From the NCBI GenBank assembly GCA_964399535.1, contig CAYNRE010000023.1, positions 22,798-86,797 on the forward strand: a stretch of 64,000 nt of DNA. The letters are read 5' to 3'. This DNA comes from CAYNRE01 sp964399535. GTDB taxonomy: Bacteria > Planctomycetota > Planctomycetia > Pirellulales > CAYNRE01. Each line of letters opens with the position of its first letter. Within the stretch, counting starts at the first letter, position 1. Position numbers and translations under genes: made by a program. Under the pieces are notes generated by a model. That model ran no database searches and was not told where the DNA came from. It saw nothing but the letters and a program-made list of their open reading frames with translations. Of the stretch, positions 44,320-52,576 are shown in pieces.

Positions 44320-44950
44320 TCCTGTGGGTGCTTGTAGTCCTGCACGCATCAGTGCGTCAGTGCAACTGATAGGCCGGCAGGGCAAATCCCCGGTAGTCTA
44401 CGCCAGCACGTTCGCCAAGAATGAAACTAACGACGCCGTCGACGCGGACGACGAGGATTAATTGCATCAGAAGTGAAACCACAGGGAAAGGTTTCATATT
44501 TCAGAGGACTGCAATCAACGCTTCACGTGAAAATGTCGCCGCGCCAAATGGCCCTTTGTTTGCTTCGATCTGACAGACCGACGCGCTGGAAGCCGATCTT
44601 TCCAACCGAGGGAAAGCATTGCCGGCACTCCTACAGTTTCCCGGGGAAACAAGTCGCGATCTTGGCTCCAACTAGGGCTCGCAGGCACTCTTTCTCCCGC
44701 TCGGGGACCCTTGCCTCTGGTCCGCCGAGCGGGGCCTAACGTGCCCACGCGCACGCGGCGATCCCAGGCCGCGAGGGTAATCGCTTGTCGCGATCGGTCA
44801 CCGCGGGCACTGCCGCGCAGACTCACTGCCAGTCGCGCGCCAGCGTGAACCCCAAGGTCCCTACAGTGGCGGAGTGGGTGGCGGCGCATGATAACGCCGC
44901 CGGTTGCCGATGTCTTTGTTGCGAGGCTGCCGCTAGGACCTCCGAACCTA
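44320..44950. other. Intergenic region with a parS-like site
   Basis: About 630 bases lie between the giant surface protein and the replication-relaxation-like gene. I see no protein-like frame. It holds a 7-bp inverted repeat (TGAAACC at 44474 with GGTTTCA at 44490), a TTCACGTGAA palindrome at 44522 and the parS-like site at 44635. Confidence 0.5.
44635..44651. promoter_or_regulatory. parS: parS-like palindrome, copy 2
   Basis: AGTTTCCCGGGGAAACA carries the same 15-base core GTTTCCCGGGGAAAC as the copy overlapping the parB stop, and the exact reverse complement of the core in copy 1. It sits in a non-coding region about 4.7 kb from parB. Confidence 0.65.
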
Positions 44951-45838
44951 TCACGACGGAACCAGGTGGGGCAACGTTGCCAGTCCCAACGACTCATTGT
45001 GCCGCGGGCGAGGCGCTGCGATTGGAGTCGGCACCAACGACTGGAGATTTCGCTGATGATCCAGGAACAGGGGCGCCGTCAGTGCGTGTGACCGCGACAA
45101 GAACGTCGGTAGTGTCACGGCACAAACGAGCGTGCGGGCCGAGTTGGTCGCCAGTTTGGCGGCCGCGTCGAGGATGTGCTCGGTTCTGGCCCGCGATCCG
45201 GAAGCCACGACGAACAGAACACGAAAACGGTCCGGCGATGCGTCTTGCAGGCGGTTGTAGAGTCGAATCTTGCGCTCGATGCTGTCGCCCGATGTGTGGG
45301 AGATGATCCGCTCGCTACAGCAATCGATCTCGACGAGGAACCTTAGCCGCCGGCTGTTGGGATCGACCAACTCGAACGCAGCATCGGGCAGCAGCGATTC
45401 CTTGCCGATCGACAGCCGTAGCGTACCTTCTCGATTGACGCGATCGATACGCACCTGTGCAAGTGGAGCAGCAACCCAAGTGTGGACCAGAAAATCGGCC
45501 AGTGCCTGAGTGTGTTGATGCCGCGAAATGGCCACTTCGGCGAAGTGCCGCTTCGACGGCGGCCGGGCATCGGGGCCGTGCAGCAATCGATAGCCCTCAG
45601 GCGAGAGGGTGTAGTAGTTCGTCGGCTGGCAGGGGACGGTGGTTGCGTACCGCCAGGTGCGGACCAGTCCCGCCTCGTCGAGCCGCTGCAACCGTTCGCG
45701 GATCGTGCGTCGCGCCTCGAACGGCTCGTCCCATGTCTGACTTACTTTGCGGAGCTGGAGTGCCGTCAAGGGGACGATGTCGAGCATCGCCAGGATCTGG
45801 ATGTCGCGGGGCGTGATGCGGGCACGGGCGGTTGGCAT
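44951..45838 (-). CDS. Replication-relaxation family protein
   Basis: The product is 295 residues. An N-terminal winged helix (ITPRDIQILAMLDIVPLTAL to about residue 75) contains the pattern expected of the replic_relax family, and the rest has a nuclease-like alpha/beta core (RFLVEIDCCSERI, RFRVLFVVASGSRA). Family members on plasmids are linked to initiation of replication or nicking, but the biochemical role is not certain. It is divergent from the primase gene, 56 bases away. The ATG at 45838 lies 13 bases after a TGCTACGCT box. Confidence 0.75.
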   Translation of the reverse strand: MPTARARITPRDIQILAMLDIVPLTALQLRKVSQTWDEPFEARRTIRERLQRLDEAGLVRTWRYATTVPCQPTNYYTLSPEGYRLLHGPDARPPSKRHFAEVAISRHQHTQALADFLVHTWVAAPLAQVRIDRVNREGTLRLSIGKESLLPDAAFELVDPNSRRLRFLVEIDCCSERIISHTSGDSIERKIRLYNRLQDASPDRFRVLFVVASGSRARTEHILDAAAKLATNSARTLVCAVTLPTFLSRSHALTAPLFLDHQRNLQSLVPTPIAAPRPRHNESLGLATLPHLVPS

Positions 45839-45851
45839 GATTGTGTCAAGC

Positions 45852-45860
45852 AGCGTAGCA
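45852..45860 (-). promoter_or_regulatory. Extended -10 box, TGCTACGCT, copy 2
   Basis: The minus-strand box lies 13 bases before the ATG at 45838. Fourteen surrounding bases are identical to the region before the coupling ATPase gene, indicating the two genes share a promoter type and perhaps control. Confidence 0.45.
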
Positions 45861-45894
45861 TGCCTACGATCAGTAATCTTCCAATTCGCCTTGC

Positions 45895-47076
45895 ATGCCG
45901 GAACGCAAACGCAGCTTCGTCAACGTTGACGAGCTGATGCCGCAGGTCAGCCTGGAGCAGGTTGCCCAGTTCTACGGCATCACATTGCCCGAACTCAAGC
46001 GGGCCGGCGACGAGGTGCGGCTGCGATGCTTTCTAGCCTGTGGGCGCACCGACGAAACAGGTGATCGAGCGATTGCCATTCGCGCCGATAGCCCGACAAA
46101 GACTTGGCATTGTCACAACTACGGCTGCGGCAAGGGGGGCAATCTGCTGGGCTTGATGGATCTCATGAAGCCGGGCACAAGCGCCGGCGGCCGGCCACGC
46201 GGCGAACGATTCAAGGAACTGGCCAGCGACTTGGCGAGCATTGTTTCGGGCGGCGTTGCGAACGAGTCGAACCCTGCATCGCCCCAAACGCAATCACAAC
46301 GCACGGCAAGCGAGCCATCCCGCAACAGTCTACTGGCCGAGTCAGACAATCCGCGGGCTCGCGAACTACTGACGCTTGATGAGCAGTTCATCACCGATGT
46401 CGCTGCAATGCCGCCGGAGGCGAGCAGCTATTTCCGCCGCCGGCCGTTCCTCACTCCCGGGGTGTGTCGCCAGTGGCGGATGGGCTACCTGCCGCAATCG
46501 GCCAAGTCATTGCTGCGAGGAAAGATCGTGTACGGCTACCAGGATGACGATGGGCAGCTCCTAACCTGGTTCGGCCGTGACCCACGCTACGAGTCGAAGT
46601 TGGCGGAGTGGAAGGCGAGCGATCGCAGCGAGCCCGAGCCAATCAAGACCCAGTTTGTGAAGGGATTCCACCGCGGGCTGGAATTGTATGGGGCGCATGC
46701 GATTTCACGCATCACGATTGACAAGGAATCGGCCGGCAGCGGACTGTTCGTCGTCGAAGGTCCCAACGACGCCATTCGGCTTCAGTCGCTCGGCGTGCCC
46801 GCCGTGGCCCTGTGCTCGAATACGATCACCCGGGAGCAGGCCCAGAAAGCGGCCGGGCTCGCGCGCGAGTGTGCCGGCGGCATCATCACGTTGCTCTTGG
46901 ATTGTGACGAAGAAGGGGAGCGTGGCGTACAGCAAGCGCTGCCGATGCTCGCCGAGTATGCACCGGTGCGACTTGGTTGGTCAGCGCGTATGCATGGCGG
47001 AGGCTTTCGTGGACGGCAGCCCGAGAGCATCGATGCCGAAGAATGGAAACGGTTGGTACTGGGACTCGCAATCTGA
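45895..47076 (+). CDS. DnaG-like primase (CHC2 zinc finger plus Toprim)
   Basis: The product is 393 residues. The N-terminus has a CHC2-type zinc site (LRCFLACGRTDE, then WHCHNYGCGKGGN). A linker and a middle helical region follow, then a Toprim domain with FVVEGPNDAIRLQSLGVPAV and the metal-binding LLLDCDEEGE. Plasmid and phage primases of this form make RNA primers for replication. It is shorter than chromosomal DnaG and lacks a C-terminal helicase-binding domain. It lies beside the candidate origin and RepA-like gene. The ATG at 45895 has no strong ribosome-binding site. Confidence 0.85.
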   Translation: MPERKRSFVNVDELMPQVSLEQVAQFYGITLPELKRAGDEVRLRCFLACGRTDETGDRAIAIRADSPTKTWHCHNYGCGKGGNLLGLMDLMKPGTSAGGRPRGERFKELASDLASIVSGGVANESNPASPQTQSQRTASEPSRNSLLAESDNPRARELLTLDEQFITDVAAMPPEASSYFRRRPFLTPGVCRQWRMGYLPQSAKSLLRGKIVYGYQDDDGQLLTWFGRDPRYESKLAEWKASDRSEPEPIKTQFVKGFHRGLELYGAHAISRITIDKESAGSGLFVVEGPNDAIRLQSLGVPAVALCSNTITREQAQKAAGLARECAGGIITLLLDCDEEGERGVQQALPMLAEYAPVRLGWSARMHGGGFRGRQPESIDAEEWKRLVLGLAI

Positions 47077-47138
47077 GACTCGGCCAGCATGATCCGCTGC
47101 CAACTCGGCAGCGGTGTCGTCCGCTCCGGCGGCCGCGG

Positions 47139-47159
47139 CCGGCGCGCGTGGCGCGCCGG
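47139..47159. repeat. 9-bp GC-rich hairpin
   Basis: CCGGCGCGC pairs with GCGCGCCGG around GTG. It follows the primase stop by about 60 bases. There is no T-tract, so a terminator is possible but weak. Confidence 0.4.
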
Positions 47160-47249
47160 TGGAGTGCGGGACAAGCTCGGGGCATGTCCCAGTGCGACAC
47201 GCGAAACCTGGGAATCATTGCGCGTTGGCAACCAACCCGCAACTTCGTA

Positions 47250-47332
47250 GCGGCCCCGAGACCCCGACCAAGCCGCCCCCAGTCGCCGAGTGTCCGGCGC
47301 GGGCGTGTCGCAGGGCGGGGTCTCGGGGCCGC
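47250..47332. repeat. 17-bp perfect inverted repeat with 49-base spacer
   Basis: The 17 bases GCGGCCCCGAGACCCCG (47250-47266) are exactly complementary to those at 47316-47332. Such long arms with a spacer can form a cruciform or bind a dimeric protein. It lies within the candidate origin region upstream of the direct repeats. Confidence 0.55.
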
Positions 47333-47653
47333 AGGCTCCCGAGCGCCGTCCCCTCGTGGAGGCGAACTTCCGCGCATCGCGGAGCGGTCGCCTGGTCGGC
47401 CTCCGGCCGCCGGCGCCTCCGCCATGTGCTCCGCCGCTGCCGGCAGGATCGAATCATGGGACAGGGCGAATATCCGAGTGCGCGGTTCGTGCCACTTTTC
47501 GTTCAGGCATCCGGCCTCCGGCCGGCCATTTGCTAACAATACTTATTTGACCTGTATTTGAGTGAAGAGTCCGCGTGCGAGCGGCAAGTGCCTCTTCTCC
47601 GCACTCCGAAGCCAGAACTCCGATACCGTGCCCGCCCATTTCTTCAGGAAAAA

Positions 47654-47728
47654 TGTGACGTGGAGTCCACCTGTTTGTGACGTGAGGTCCACCATTTGGC
47701 AGCTGGAAAATGTGATGTGGAGTCCACC
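47654..47728. repeat. Three 18-bp direct repeats (candidate iterons)
   Basis: TGTGACGTGGAGTCCACC (47654-47671), TGTGACGTGAGGTCCACC (47676-47693) and TGTGATGTGGAGTCCACC (47711-47728) differ by one or two bases. Each except the middle copy contains the arms GTGGA-G-TCCAC. They begin 21 bases past the RepA-like stop, are spaced by 22 and 35 bases, and are preceded by an AT-rich stretch, as at iteron origins. Confidence 0.6.
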
Positions 47729-47749
47729 GGCTTGTAGCCATTTGGAAGG

Positions 47750-49228
47750 CTAATCATCGATCGGTTTCCGCGTCTGCGCGGCGTGCCAATCTTCCAGCGT
47801 CGGGAACTCGAAGCCGGCCATAAAATGTCGCTCGGCCTCGGCGATTGCTTCTTCAATCGCCTGTTGGGCCGGTAGTGTCTCGGCATAGATGTCGCGGAAT
47901 GCCAGGACACGCTGTTCGTACTCCTCGCGGCCAACTCGCTCGTCCAGGTAGTGCTGGAACGCCTGCCGCCGGGCTTCCTGCCACAGATCGCGATTCTGTT
48001 CTAACGACTCGGTCAAGGCAGCCGTCTCGGCCTGCTGACGGGCACGCTCCCGATGGGTGCGCAGCGCGTGCCACCAGTCGGGCGGCGTGCGGCGCTTGGC
48101 AGCCGCCTCGCGAAGATTGTCGAGCAGGTATGCGGCCGGTGAGACGTGAAAGAATCCCGGCTTCTTGGATTCCATGGCCGCCAGCGTAATGTCGGTCCAG
48201 GTCCGGATCAGCCCTTGTCGATAGGTCCGCAGCACCCATCGAATCGTTCGGTCGTCGAGGCCGACGGTGCGGAGAGGATCCACGATGGCCGAATCGGCGA
48301 GCGAGGTCGGCCCCGGTCCCTGATCGTGACTCCGATCGAAGTATGGTCCCCGATGGAACGTAATCGAATACGAGCCGGTTCCCTTTTTTTCGAATAGGTC
48401 GCGCGGCTGACTGGCACTCTCCGGCAGCACGATCACGCCCGCACGCAGCAAGGCCAGCGTGCAGCGGAGCAGTTTCACCTTCAGGTCGCGCATGACCAGT
48501 GATGGTGCAAACCCGAGTGAGTGCGTGGCGAGGTGCCACACATCGAATCGCGGTGAAGTGGTGCGCCGATGGAAAATCTTGGTCAGCAGCAAAAATAACC
48601 GGCGCGTAGCCGGGTCGAATTGGCGATAGGTTGGCCAGTCGAAGGTGAGCCGACCGCCCAGCGCCTGGCAGTATTCCCAGAGCAAGGGATCGAAGACGAT
48701 GCGCCACGCCCGCGAGCTATCGTCGCTCGTGGGCAAGTCATATTTCAAGAAACCGAAGGCTCGGTCTCGTTCGCACTTCTTAACGGGGTCATAGAACCGA
48801 TCGCAGAAGTAGGTCGCGCCGGCCAGCCGCCGCAACACTTGGCGGAAGTTGGCGTAGTTTTTTCCGCCTTTCGACGATTCCATAAATCCAAGGTTCCTGA
48901 GGCACCAGTGCGGCGTGGCCCAAAAATCGAGCGTCGGCTCCGGCTGTGAGAAAGCCAGCGCCAGCAGCCCCCACAGGTAAAGTTCGTCGTTGGCCGAAAG
49001 CCCCTCGTGGGCCGTGATGCGGACTGGGATAAAGGCTGCTCGGCGCTGGGCATCGGCGCGGAAGTAACCTGTATCGAATACGAGCGGCCGGACAAGCGAT
49101 CGCTGATCGTCGAGCGGGCACAAGGCGTGTTCAACCAGCGACAGTTGCGCTAGCCCAGCACGTCGCGTCGGCGAACTTGGACGTGGACGAGCACGAGCCA
49201 GGTCGGTGGGAGGGGTAAGGGCGACCAT
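47750..49228 (-). CDS. repA: RepA-like plasmid replication initiator
   Basis: The product is 492 residues. Visible blocks are LSLVEHALCPLDDQRSL near residue 30, then VRITAHEGLSANDELYLWGL, ATPHWCLRNLGF, TFDWPTYRQFDPATRRLFLLL and DLKVKLLRCTLALLRAGVI, suggesting winged-helix initiator domains similar to the plasmid replication initiator protein A family. The C-terminal third is a long helical coiled region. It would bind repeat sites and start replication. The ATG at 49228 is used; a GTG at 49267 is an alternative. It ends 21 bases before the direct repeats and lies after parB in the same direction. Confidence 0.7.
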   Translation of the reverse strand: MVALTPPTDLARARPRPSSPTRRAGLAQLSLVEHALCPLDDQRSLVRPLVFDTGYFRADAQRRAAFIPVRITAHEGLSANDELYLWGLLALAFSQPEPTLDFWATPHWCLRNLGFMESSKGGKNYANFRQVLRRLAGATYFCDRFYDPVKKCERDRAFGFLKYDLPTSDDSSRAWRIVFDPLLWEYCQALGGRLTFDWPTYRQFDPATRRLFLLLTKIFHRRTTSPRFDVWHLATHSLGFAPSLVMRDLKVKLLRCTLALLRAGVIVLPESASQPRDLFEKKGTGSYSITFHRGPYFDRSHDQGPGPTSLADSAIVDPLRTVGLDDRTIRWVLRTYRQGLIRTWTDITLAAMESKKPGFFHVSPAAYLLDNLREAAAKRRTPPDWWHALRTHRERARQQAETAALTESLEQNRDLWQEARRQAFQHYLDERVGREEYEQRVLAFRDIYAETLPAQQAIEEAIAEAERHFMAGFEFPTLEDWHAAQTRKPIDD

Positions 49229-49308
49229 TGCCGGGCAGAATAGCAGCGCTTCGATACGGCTGAACACGACACGGCTTGACGCGCCAAGCGAGTCTGGTTT
49301 GGTGGGCG

Positions 49309-49325
49309 AGTTTCCCGGGGAAACT
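49309..49325. promoter_or_regulatory. parS: parS-like palindrome, copy 3, at the parB stop
   Basis: AGTTTCCCGGGGAAACT overlaps the last two bases of the parB stop codon and lies between parB and the RepA-like gene. ParB genes commonly sit beside their own centromere sites. The palindrome has 8-base arms and a central G. Confidence 0.7.
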
Positions 49326-50304
49326 ACGCCTTCGATTCCGGTGGCTCCGCCGAGAGCTGATCGACTGCCTCGTCGAGAGCCAGTCTCACGTCGGCATCGC
49401 TCACGGCCCGCTTGCGAAACGTGACGGTCACCACGGCATGGGCGGTTTTGAATCGGCGGATGCTCGTCAGGGGCGCCGTTCGGGATGGATGCGTGCGGCG
49501 CTTGACGAGCCGCTCCGTTTCGTCCGCTTTGAGGTCCTGCTCCTTCACCTGGCGAATCAATTCGGTGTGGGAGGAAGAGGGGGATTGCGAAATGGCGTAG
49601 AGATGCCGCCGGGACAACGTTGGATCGTTTCTCGCGATGGACTGGGCATCTTCATTGAGCGACAACAGGGCCAGCAATTTGGAGATTTCACTCTTGGGTT
49701 TGCCGGTCAGTGTAGCCAGTTCATCCTGCGAGTAGCCGTTTGCATCGCGCATGGATGCCAACGAATCGGCCAGTTCAAAGGGGCTCAGATCGCGCCGCTG
49801 CCAGTTCTCGACGATTTGCCGAAGTAGGATTTCCTCTTCACGCGGCGTCTGGACCCAGCAGGGGATTTCGGCCAGTTCGGCGGCGATTGCCGCGTGGTAA
49901 CGTCGCTCGCCGGAAATAATCCGATAGTGTTGCTCGGCATCGATCCAGCGTACCGCAATCGGTTGCATCACGCCGAGTTGGCGAATCGACGAAGTGAGTT
50001 CGCGGTGGGCATCGGTGTCAAGCCGCCGTCGTGGCTGAGCCGGGTCGGGCCGAATCCGTTCGATACTGATGAAGTAGGCCCCCGCCAAGCGGCGGCGGCC
50101 GTCGAGTGCTGCGGTACCCTCTGTGGTCGCGCTTTCATCAAGCGGCGACGGCCGGCCGCTGGCGAAGGTTCGCGCGGCGGCGGACTGTGCGCGAGCTGAT
50201 CGTGCCTTTGTGGCGGCGTTGGACTTCCCGAAGGAGCGCACGGGCAATTTCCGCCTCTTCGGAGCGCGGCGCGTGGAGCGTGATGGGGATGCGGTCGGTG
50301 ACAC
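49324..50304 (-). CDS. parB: ParB-type partition protein
   Basis: The product is up to 326 residues. The N-terminal CTPase/ParB domain is clear: IRPDPAQPRRRLDTDAHREL, GVMQPIAVR and ISGERRYHAA (about 130-140). A helix-turn-helix follows (YSQDELATLTGKPKSEISKL) and then a C-terminal dimerisation part. ParB binds parS, slides on DNA as a clamp and is moved by ParA. The first 55-60 residues are low-complexity Ser/Arg/Ala and overlap parA in another frame; the in-frame TTG/GTG codons near residues 19-22 are possible starts. Confidence 0.9.
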   Translation of the reverse strand: MSPTASPSRSTRRAPKRRKLPVRSFGKSNAATKARSARAQSAAARTFASGRPSPLDESATTEGTAALDGRRRLAGAYFISIERIRPDPAQPRRRLDTDAHRELTSSIRQLGVMQPIAVRWIDAEQHYRIISGERRYHAAIAAELAEIPCWVQTPREEEILLRQIVENWQRRDLSPFELADSLASMRDANGYSQDELATLTGKPKSEISKLLALLSLNEDAQSIARNDPTLSRRHLYAISQSPSSSHTELIRQVKEQDLKADETERLVKRRTHPSRTAPLTSIRRFKTAHAVVTVTFRKRAVSDADVRLALDEAVDQLSAEPPESKA

Positions 50305-50998
50305 TCTGCTCGAAGCGTGCCAGATCAGGGATCACAGTGTCAAAGGCAAGTCGCCCAAAGTGGGCACGAAGTTGCTTCAAATAACTCTGCTGATACGCGC
50401 GTGCCCGCTTGAATCGCGAGACCAGATAACCGAGTAGTGTGAGCCGATTGTTGTAGCGGCGTCGCACGTCTTCGATCGCCGCCGTGACGTGCATGATGCC
50501 CTGGGCACCCCAGTCGGCAGCCTCCAGAGGGATCACGACGCCGTCGGCCGCGCACAGAGCGGCAAAGCTGACAACCGACAATCGAGGTGGACAGTCGAGC
50601 AAGATCAGGTCGTACTGGTTGCGGACACCGGCCAGCGGCTCGACGAGCGAGAGGTGCAGGTCGGTCGATTCCCAAGCCCGCCGATCGGCCAGGTCGAACT
50701 TTGCCAACGAATGGTTGGCCGGCAGCACGTCAATGTTGGGAAACGCGGTCGGCCGAATCAGCGCCTCCATCGACGGCTCCTGCGCCGGATCGAAGAGCAC
50801 TTCGACACCAGGGGAGCGCGCATCGTGCTCCAGGAATGAACTGCTGAGATTGGCCTGCGTGTCCAGGTCCACCAGCAGCACCCGCCGGCCCAATTCGTGG
50901 CAGACGCTGGCCAAGAGCCAAGTCGTGTGCGTCTTTCCGACGCCCCCCTTGAGGTTGATGACCGCGATGGCCGGTGATCGAACCCGTTCGGTACTCAC
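50138..50998 (-). CDS. parA: ParA-type partition ATPase
   Basis: The product is about 286 residues. The deviant Walker A motif KGGVGKTHTT is near residue 18, followed by LLVDLDTQANLSS, the Walker B-type YDLILLDCPP and the signature of Soj/ParA P-loop ATPases. It binds DNA non-specifically with ATP and moves ParB-bound plasmid. No ATG opens the domain; the GTG at 50998 is used and a TTG six bases upstream is possible. A GGAGG lies about 18 bases ahead of GTG. The ParB frame starts within its last 55 codons, so the two genes overlap. Confidence 0.92.
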   Translation of the reverse strand: MSTERVRSPAIAVINLKGGVGKTHTTWLLASVCHELGRRVLLVDLDTQANLSSSFLEHDARSPGVEVLFDPAQEPSMEALIRPTAFPNIDVLPANHSLAKFDLADRRAWESTDLHLSLVEPLAGVRNQYDLILLDCPPRLSVVSFAALCAADGVVIPLEAADWGAQGIMHVTAAIEDVRRRYNNRLTLLGYLVSRFKRARAYQQSYLKQLRAHFGRLAFDTVIPDLARFEQSVTDRIPITLHAPRSEEAEIARALLREVQRRHKGTISSRTVRRRANLRQRPAVAA

Positions 50999-51625
50999 TA
51001 GCAAATCGTAGCGGCCCCTCCTTCGTTCGTCGAGTCGTAAGCATACGAATAGCAGCAGGATACGGACCAGTGTGAGCCTAACTCGCTCTGACGGGTTTGG
51101 GTGTGGTTGGGTCAAAGCGCCAATTCCGTGGCGGGACCGACGCGTCGATTGACGCGGATAAGCCATCATCGCGCCCTGTCGAATCAGTCGTGTCCGTTCC
51201 GTGGAGCTTTCAATTACCCACATTGTGAGCCAGGTTGGCCTTGTGTGTCGATCGGCGCTTCAAAACAGGCCAGCTTGGAGGAGTGATTGTCTTTTGGGTA
51301 TTCCGGCATTTTAGTGGCTTCACGGGGGCTCTGCCCCCGGGCCCCCGGGATTTTTTCAGGCATGGCTCGGGCGTTCCCGGGTGGGGGAGAGGCTGCTTGT
51401 GATGCGTGGCGCTCGTTCCCGCGGGCGGAAGGTGAGGGATGTTCCACGTTGCCACCGGCTGCGGCGAGCCGAATTCGCCTCGACATGCTGACGATGGCGA
51501 TCGGCGTCGTGCGGGCATCGCGCGGTAGTCTCCAGAGCCGTCCACGGTACCGAGCACAACTTCCGCTGCCCGGTGCAACCCTTCTACCGCCATCGCCTTC
51601 CACTCCGGCGGACTCGCTCTGACCC
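50999..51625. other. Non-coding junction region
   Basis: About 630 bases separate parA from the insertion-sequence debris. No convincing protein frame is seen. It contains a GC hairpin followed by a T-tract (51324-51356). TGACCCCT near 51618 may be an insertion-sequence end. This is the likely right margin of the plasmid-like functions. Confidence 0.45.
51324..51356 (+). terminator. GC-rich hairpin with T-tract (terminator or REP-like)
   Basis: GGGGGC-TCT-GCCCCC forms a perfect 6-bp stem, followed by a second G/C palindrome (CGGGCCCCCG) and TTTTTTC. It would terminate plus-strand transcription, but no plus-strand gene ends near. Sequences of this kind also occur as dispersed palindromic repeats in GC-rich genomes. 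Confidence 0.4.
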
Positions 51626-52500
51626 CTAGCAGCCACTAAATTGCCGGAAGAGCCTGTCTTTTAGGTTGGGGCGGTTTGCAACGGTTTTGCTAGGTGGTTG
51701 TGGCTTCGGTGGTTGGTTTTCGCTGGCGTGACCCGGGACGTGAAATCGGCGCATTGGCTGGTTTTGGCGGATTGCTGTCGGAGCCGGCGGGCGGTGCAGT
51801 TGGCTGAGGGGCCTCAGCCGCCGCGGCGGTGGCGGCGGCGGCCTGATGGCGTAGCCGGTAGCTCTTGCCGGCGATCGTGAGCACTTCGGCGTGGTGCCGT
51901 GGATCCGCGTGTCGGCGACGCCGGCTTCCCAGTGCTCGAGGTGCCGGTTCTGTTCCTCCAAGCTCGCGAACGTGCGACTTTTGAGCGCGTTCTCCTGGAC
52001 GTAATCGATTCCCCGCTCGACCTTCCCCTTGTGCCGCGGCGTGTAGGGCCGCGTCGGCAGGACGACCGTGCCGTAGTGAGCCGCGAAGGCGGCCAGCTTG
52101 GGCACCAACTCGGGATCGAACCAATCTGGGTGCTTCACCGCCGCCTTGAGGTTTTCGATCACGACCGTCTGCGGCACGCCGCCGAAGTGCCGGAAGGCGT
52201 TTTCCAGCGCGCTCCGGAAGTCCTCGGTCGTCTGGCGATAGGTGACCTCGCTGTACGCCTTCCGCGAGTGCGAGAGCACGTTCCGAAAGACGTGCGTCCG
52301 GCGGCGCTTGCCGGCGGCGCCTACAACCGGTGCGCCCGTGCCAAAGTCGACTTGTGCCTCGACGCCCGGCGCACATTCGAAGCGACGGAAGGGCAGCGGC
52401 CTGGCCCAGCCCAGCTTGCGGAGGAACCGCCGCACGCTGTCGTAGCTGACCGTGGCCTGGTGTTCCTCGACCAGGTCCTGGTGTACTGTTTCACGCCAGG
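51626..52500 (-). pseudogene. IS21-family transposase remnant (istA interior joined to an istB-like tail)
   Basis: The minus strand keeps the interior of an IstA transposase: SYDSVRRFLRKLGW, VEAQVDFGTGAPV, FRSALENAFRHFGGVPQTVV, YGTVVLPTRPYTPRHKGKVE and TRIHGTT. The 5' part is missing because the frame runs into the IS3 element at 52500. After TRIHGTT the sequence continues in another frame as HHAEVLTIAGKSYRLR, which reads like the C-terminal tail of the IstB partner ATPase, so an internal deletion is likely. The C-terminal residues are Pro/Ala-rich. It is not expected to be active. Confidence 0.75.
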
Positions 52501-52576
52501 TGAGACAGCGGGCAAGTTAGTGACGTCCTCCTCCGAACCGTAGAATCCTGGGATTGCCAGGAGGAAAGGAGGAGGG

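Larger units (their letters stand above)
47077..47749. other. Candidate origin of replication region
   Basis: About 670 non-coding bases lie between the primase and the RepA-like gene, which converge on it. It contains a 9-bp hairpin at 47139-47159, a 17-bp inverted repeat at 47250-47332, an AT-rich stretch at about 47524-47565 (TAACAATACTTATTTGACC) and three 18-base repeats at 47654-47728. This combination resembles a plasmid oriV: repeats for initiator binding next to a melting region. A remnant insertion-sequence end is an alternative reading of the repeats. Confidence 0.55.
15696..51000. mobile_element. Integrated plasmid-like element (right boundary uncertain)
   Basis: The interval starts at tRNA-Ser and an integrase. 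It contains excisionase, two HerA/TraD-type ATPases, signal peptidase, primase, RepA-like initiator, ParA/ParB, three parS-like palindromes and a candidate repeat-bearing origin. These are plasmid maintenance and transfer functions and are not expected together in an ordinary chromosomal locus. No relaxase, VirB4-type secretion ATPase or mating-pair genes were recognised, so self-transfer is unproven. The right end is set where the ParA gene ends and insertion-sequence debris begins; the element may extend further, because no distal att repeat was seen. Confidence 0.7.

Noticed and set aside
44522..44531. TTCACGTGAA resembling the core of the chromosomal parS consensus
   Set aside because: The flanks (CGC and AAT) do not extend the palindrome to the 16-base consensus, and the element's ParB is better matched by the three GTTTCCCGGGGAAAC sites.
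47454..47741. Minus-strand ORF whose translation repeats WTPHHIF-like units
   Set aside because: The repeats in the translation come from the three 18-base direct repeats in DNA; the frame has no ribosome-binding site or domain character.
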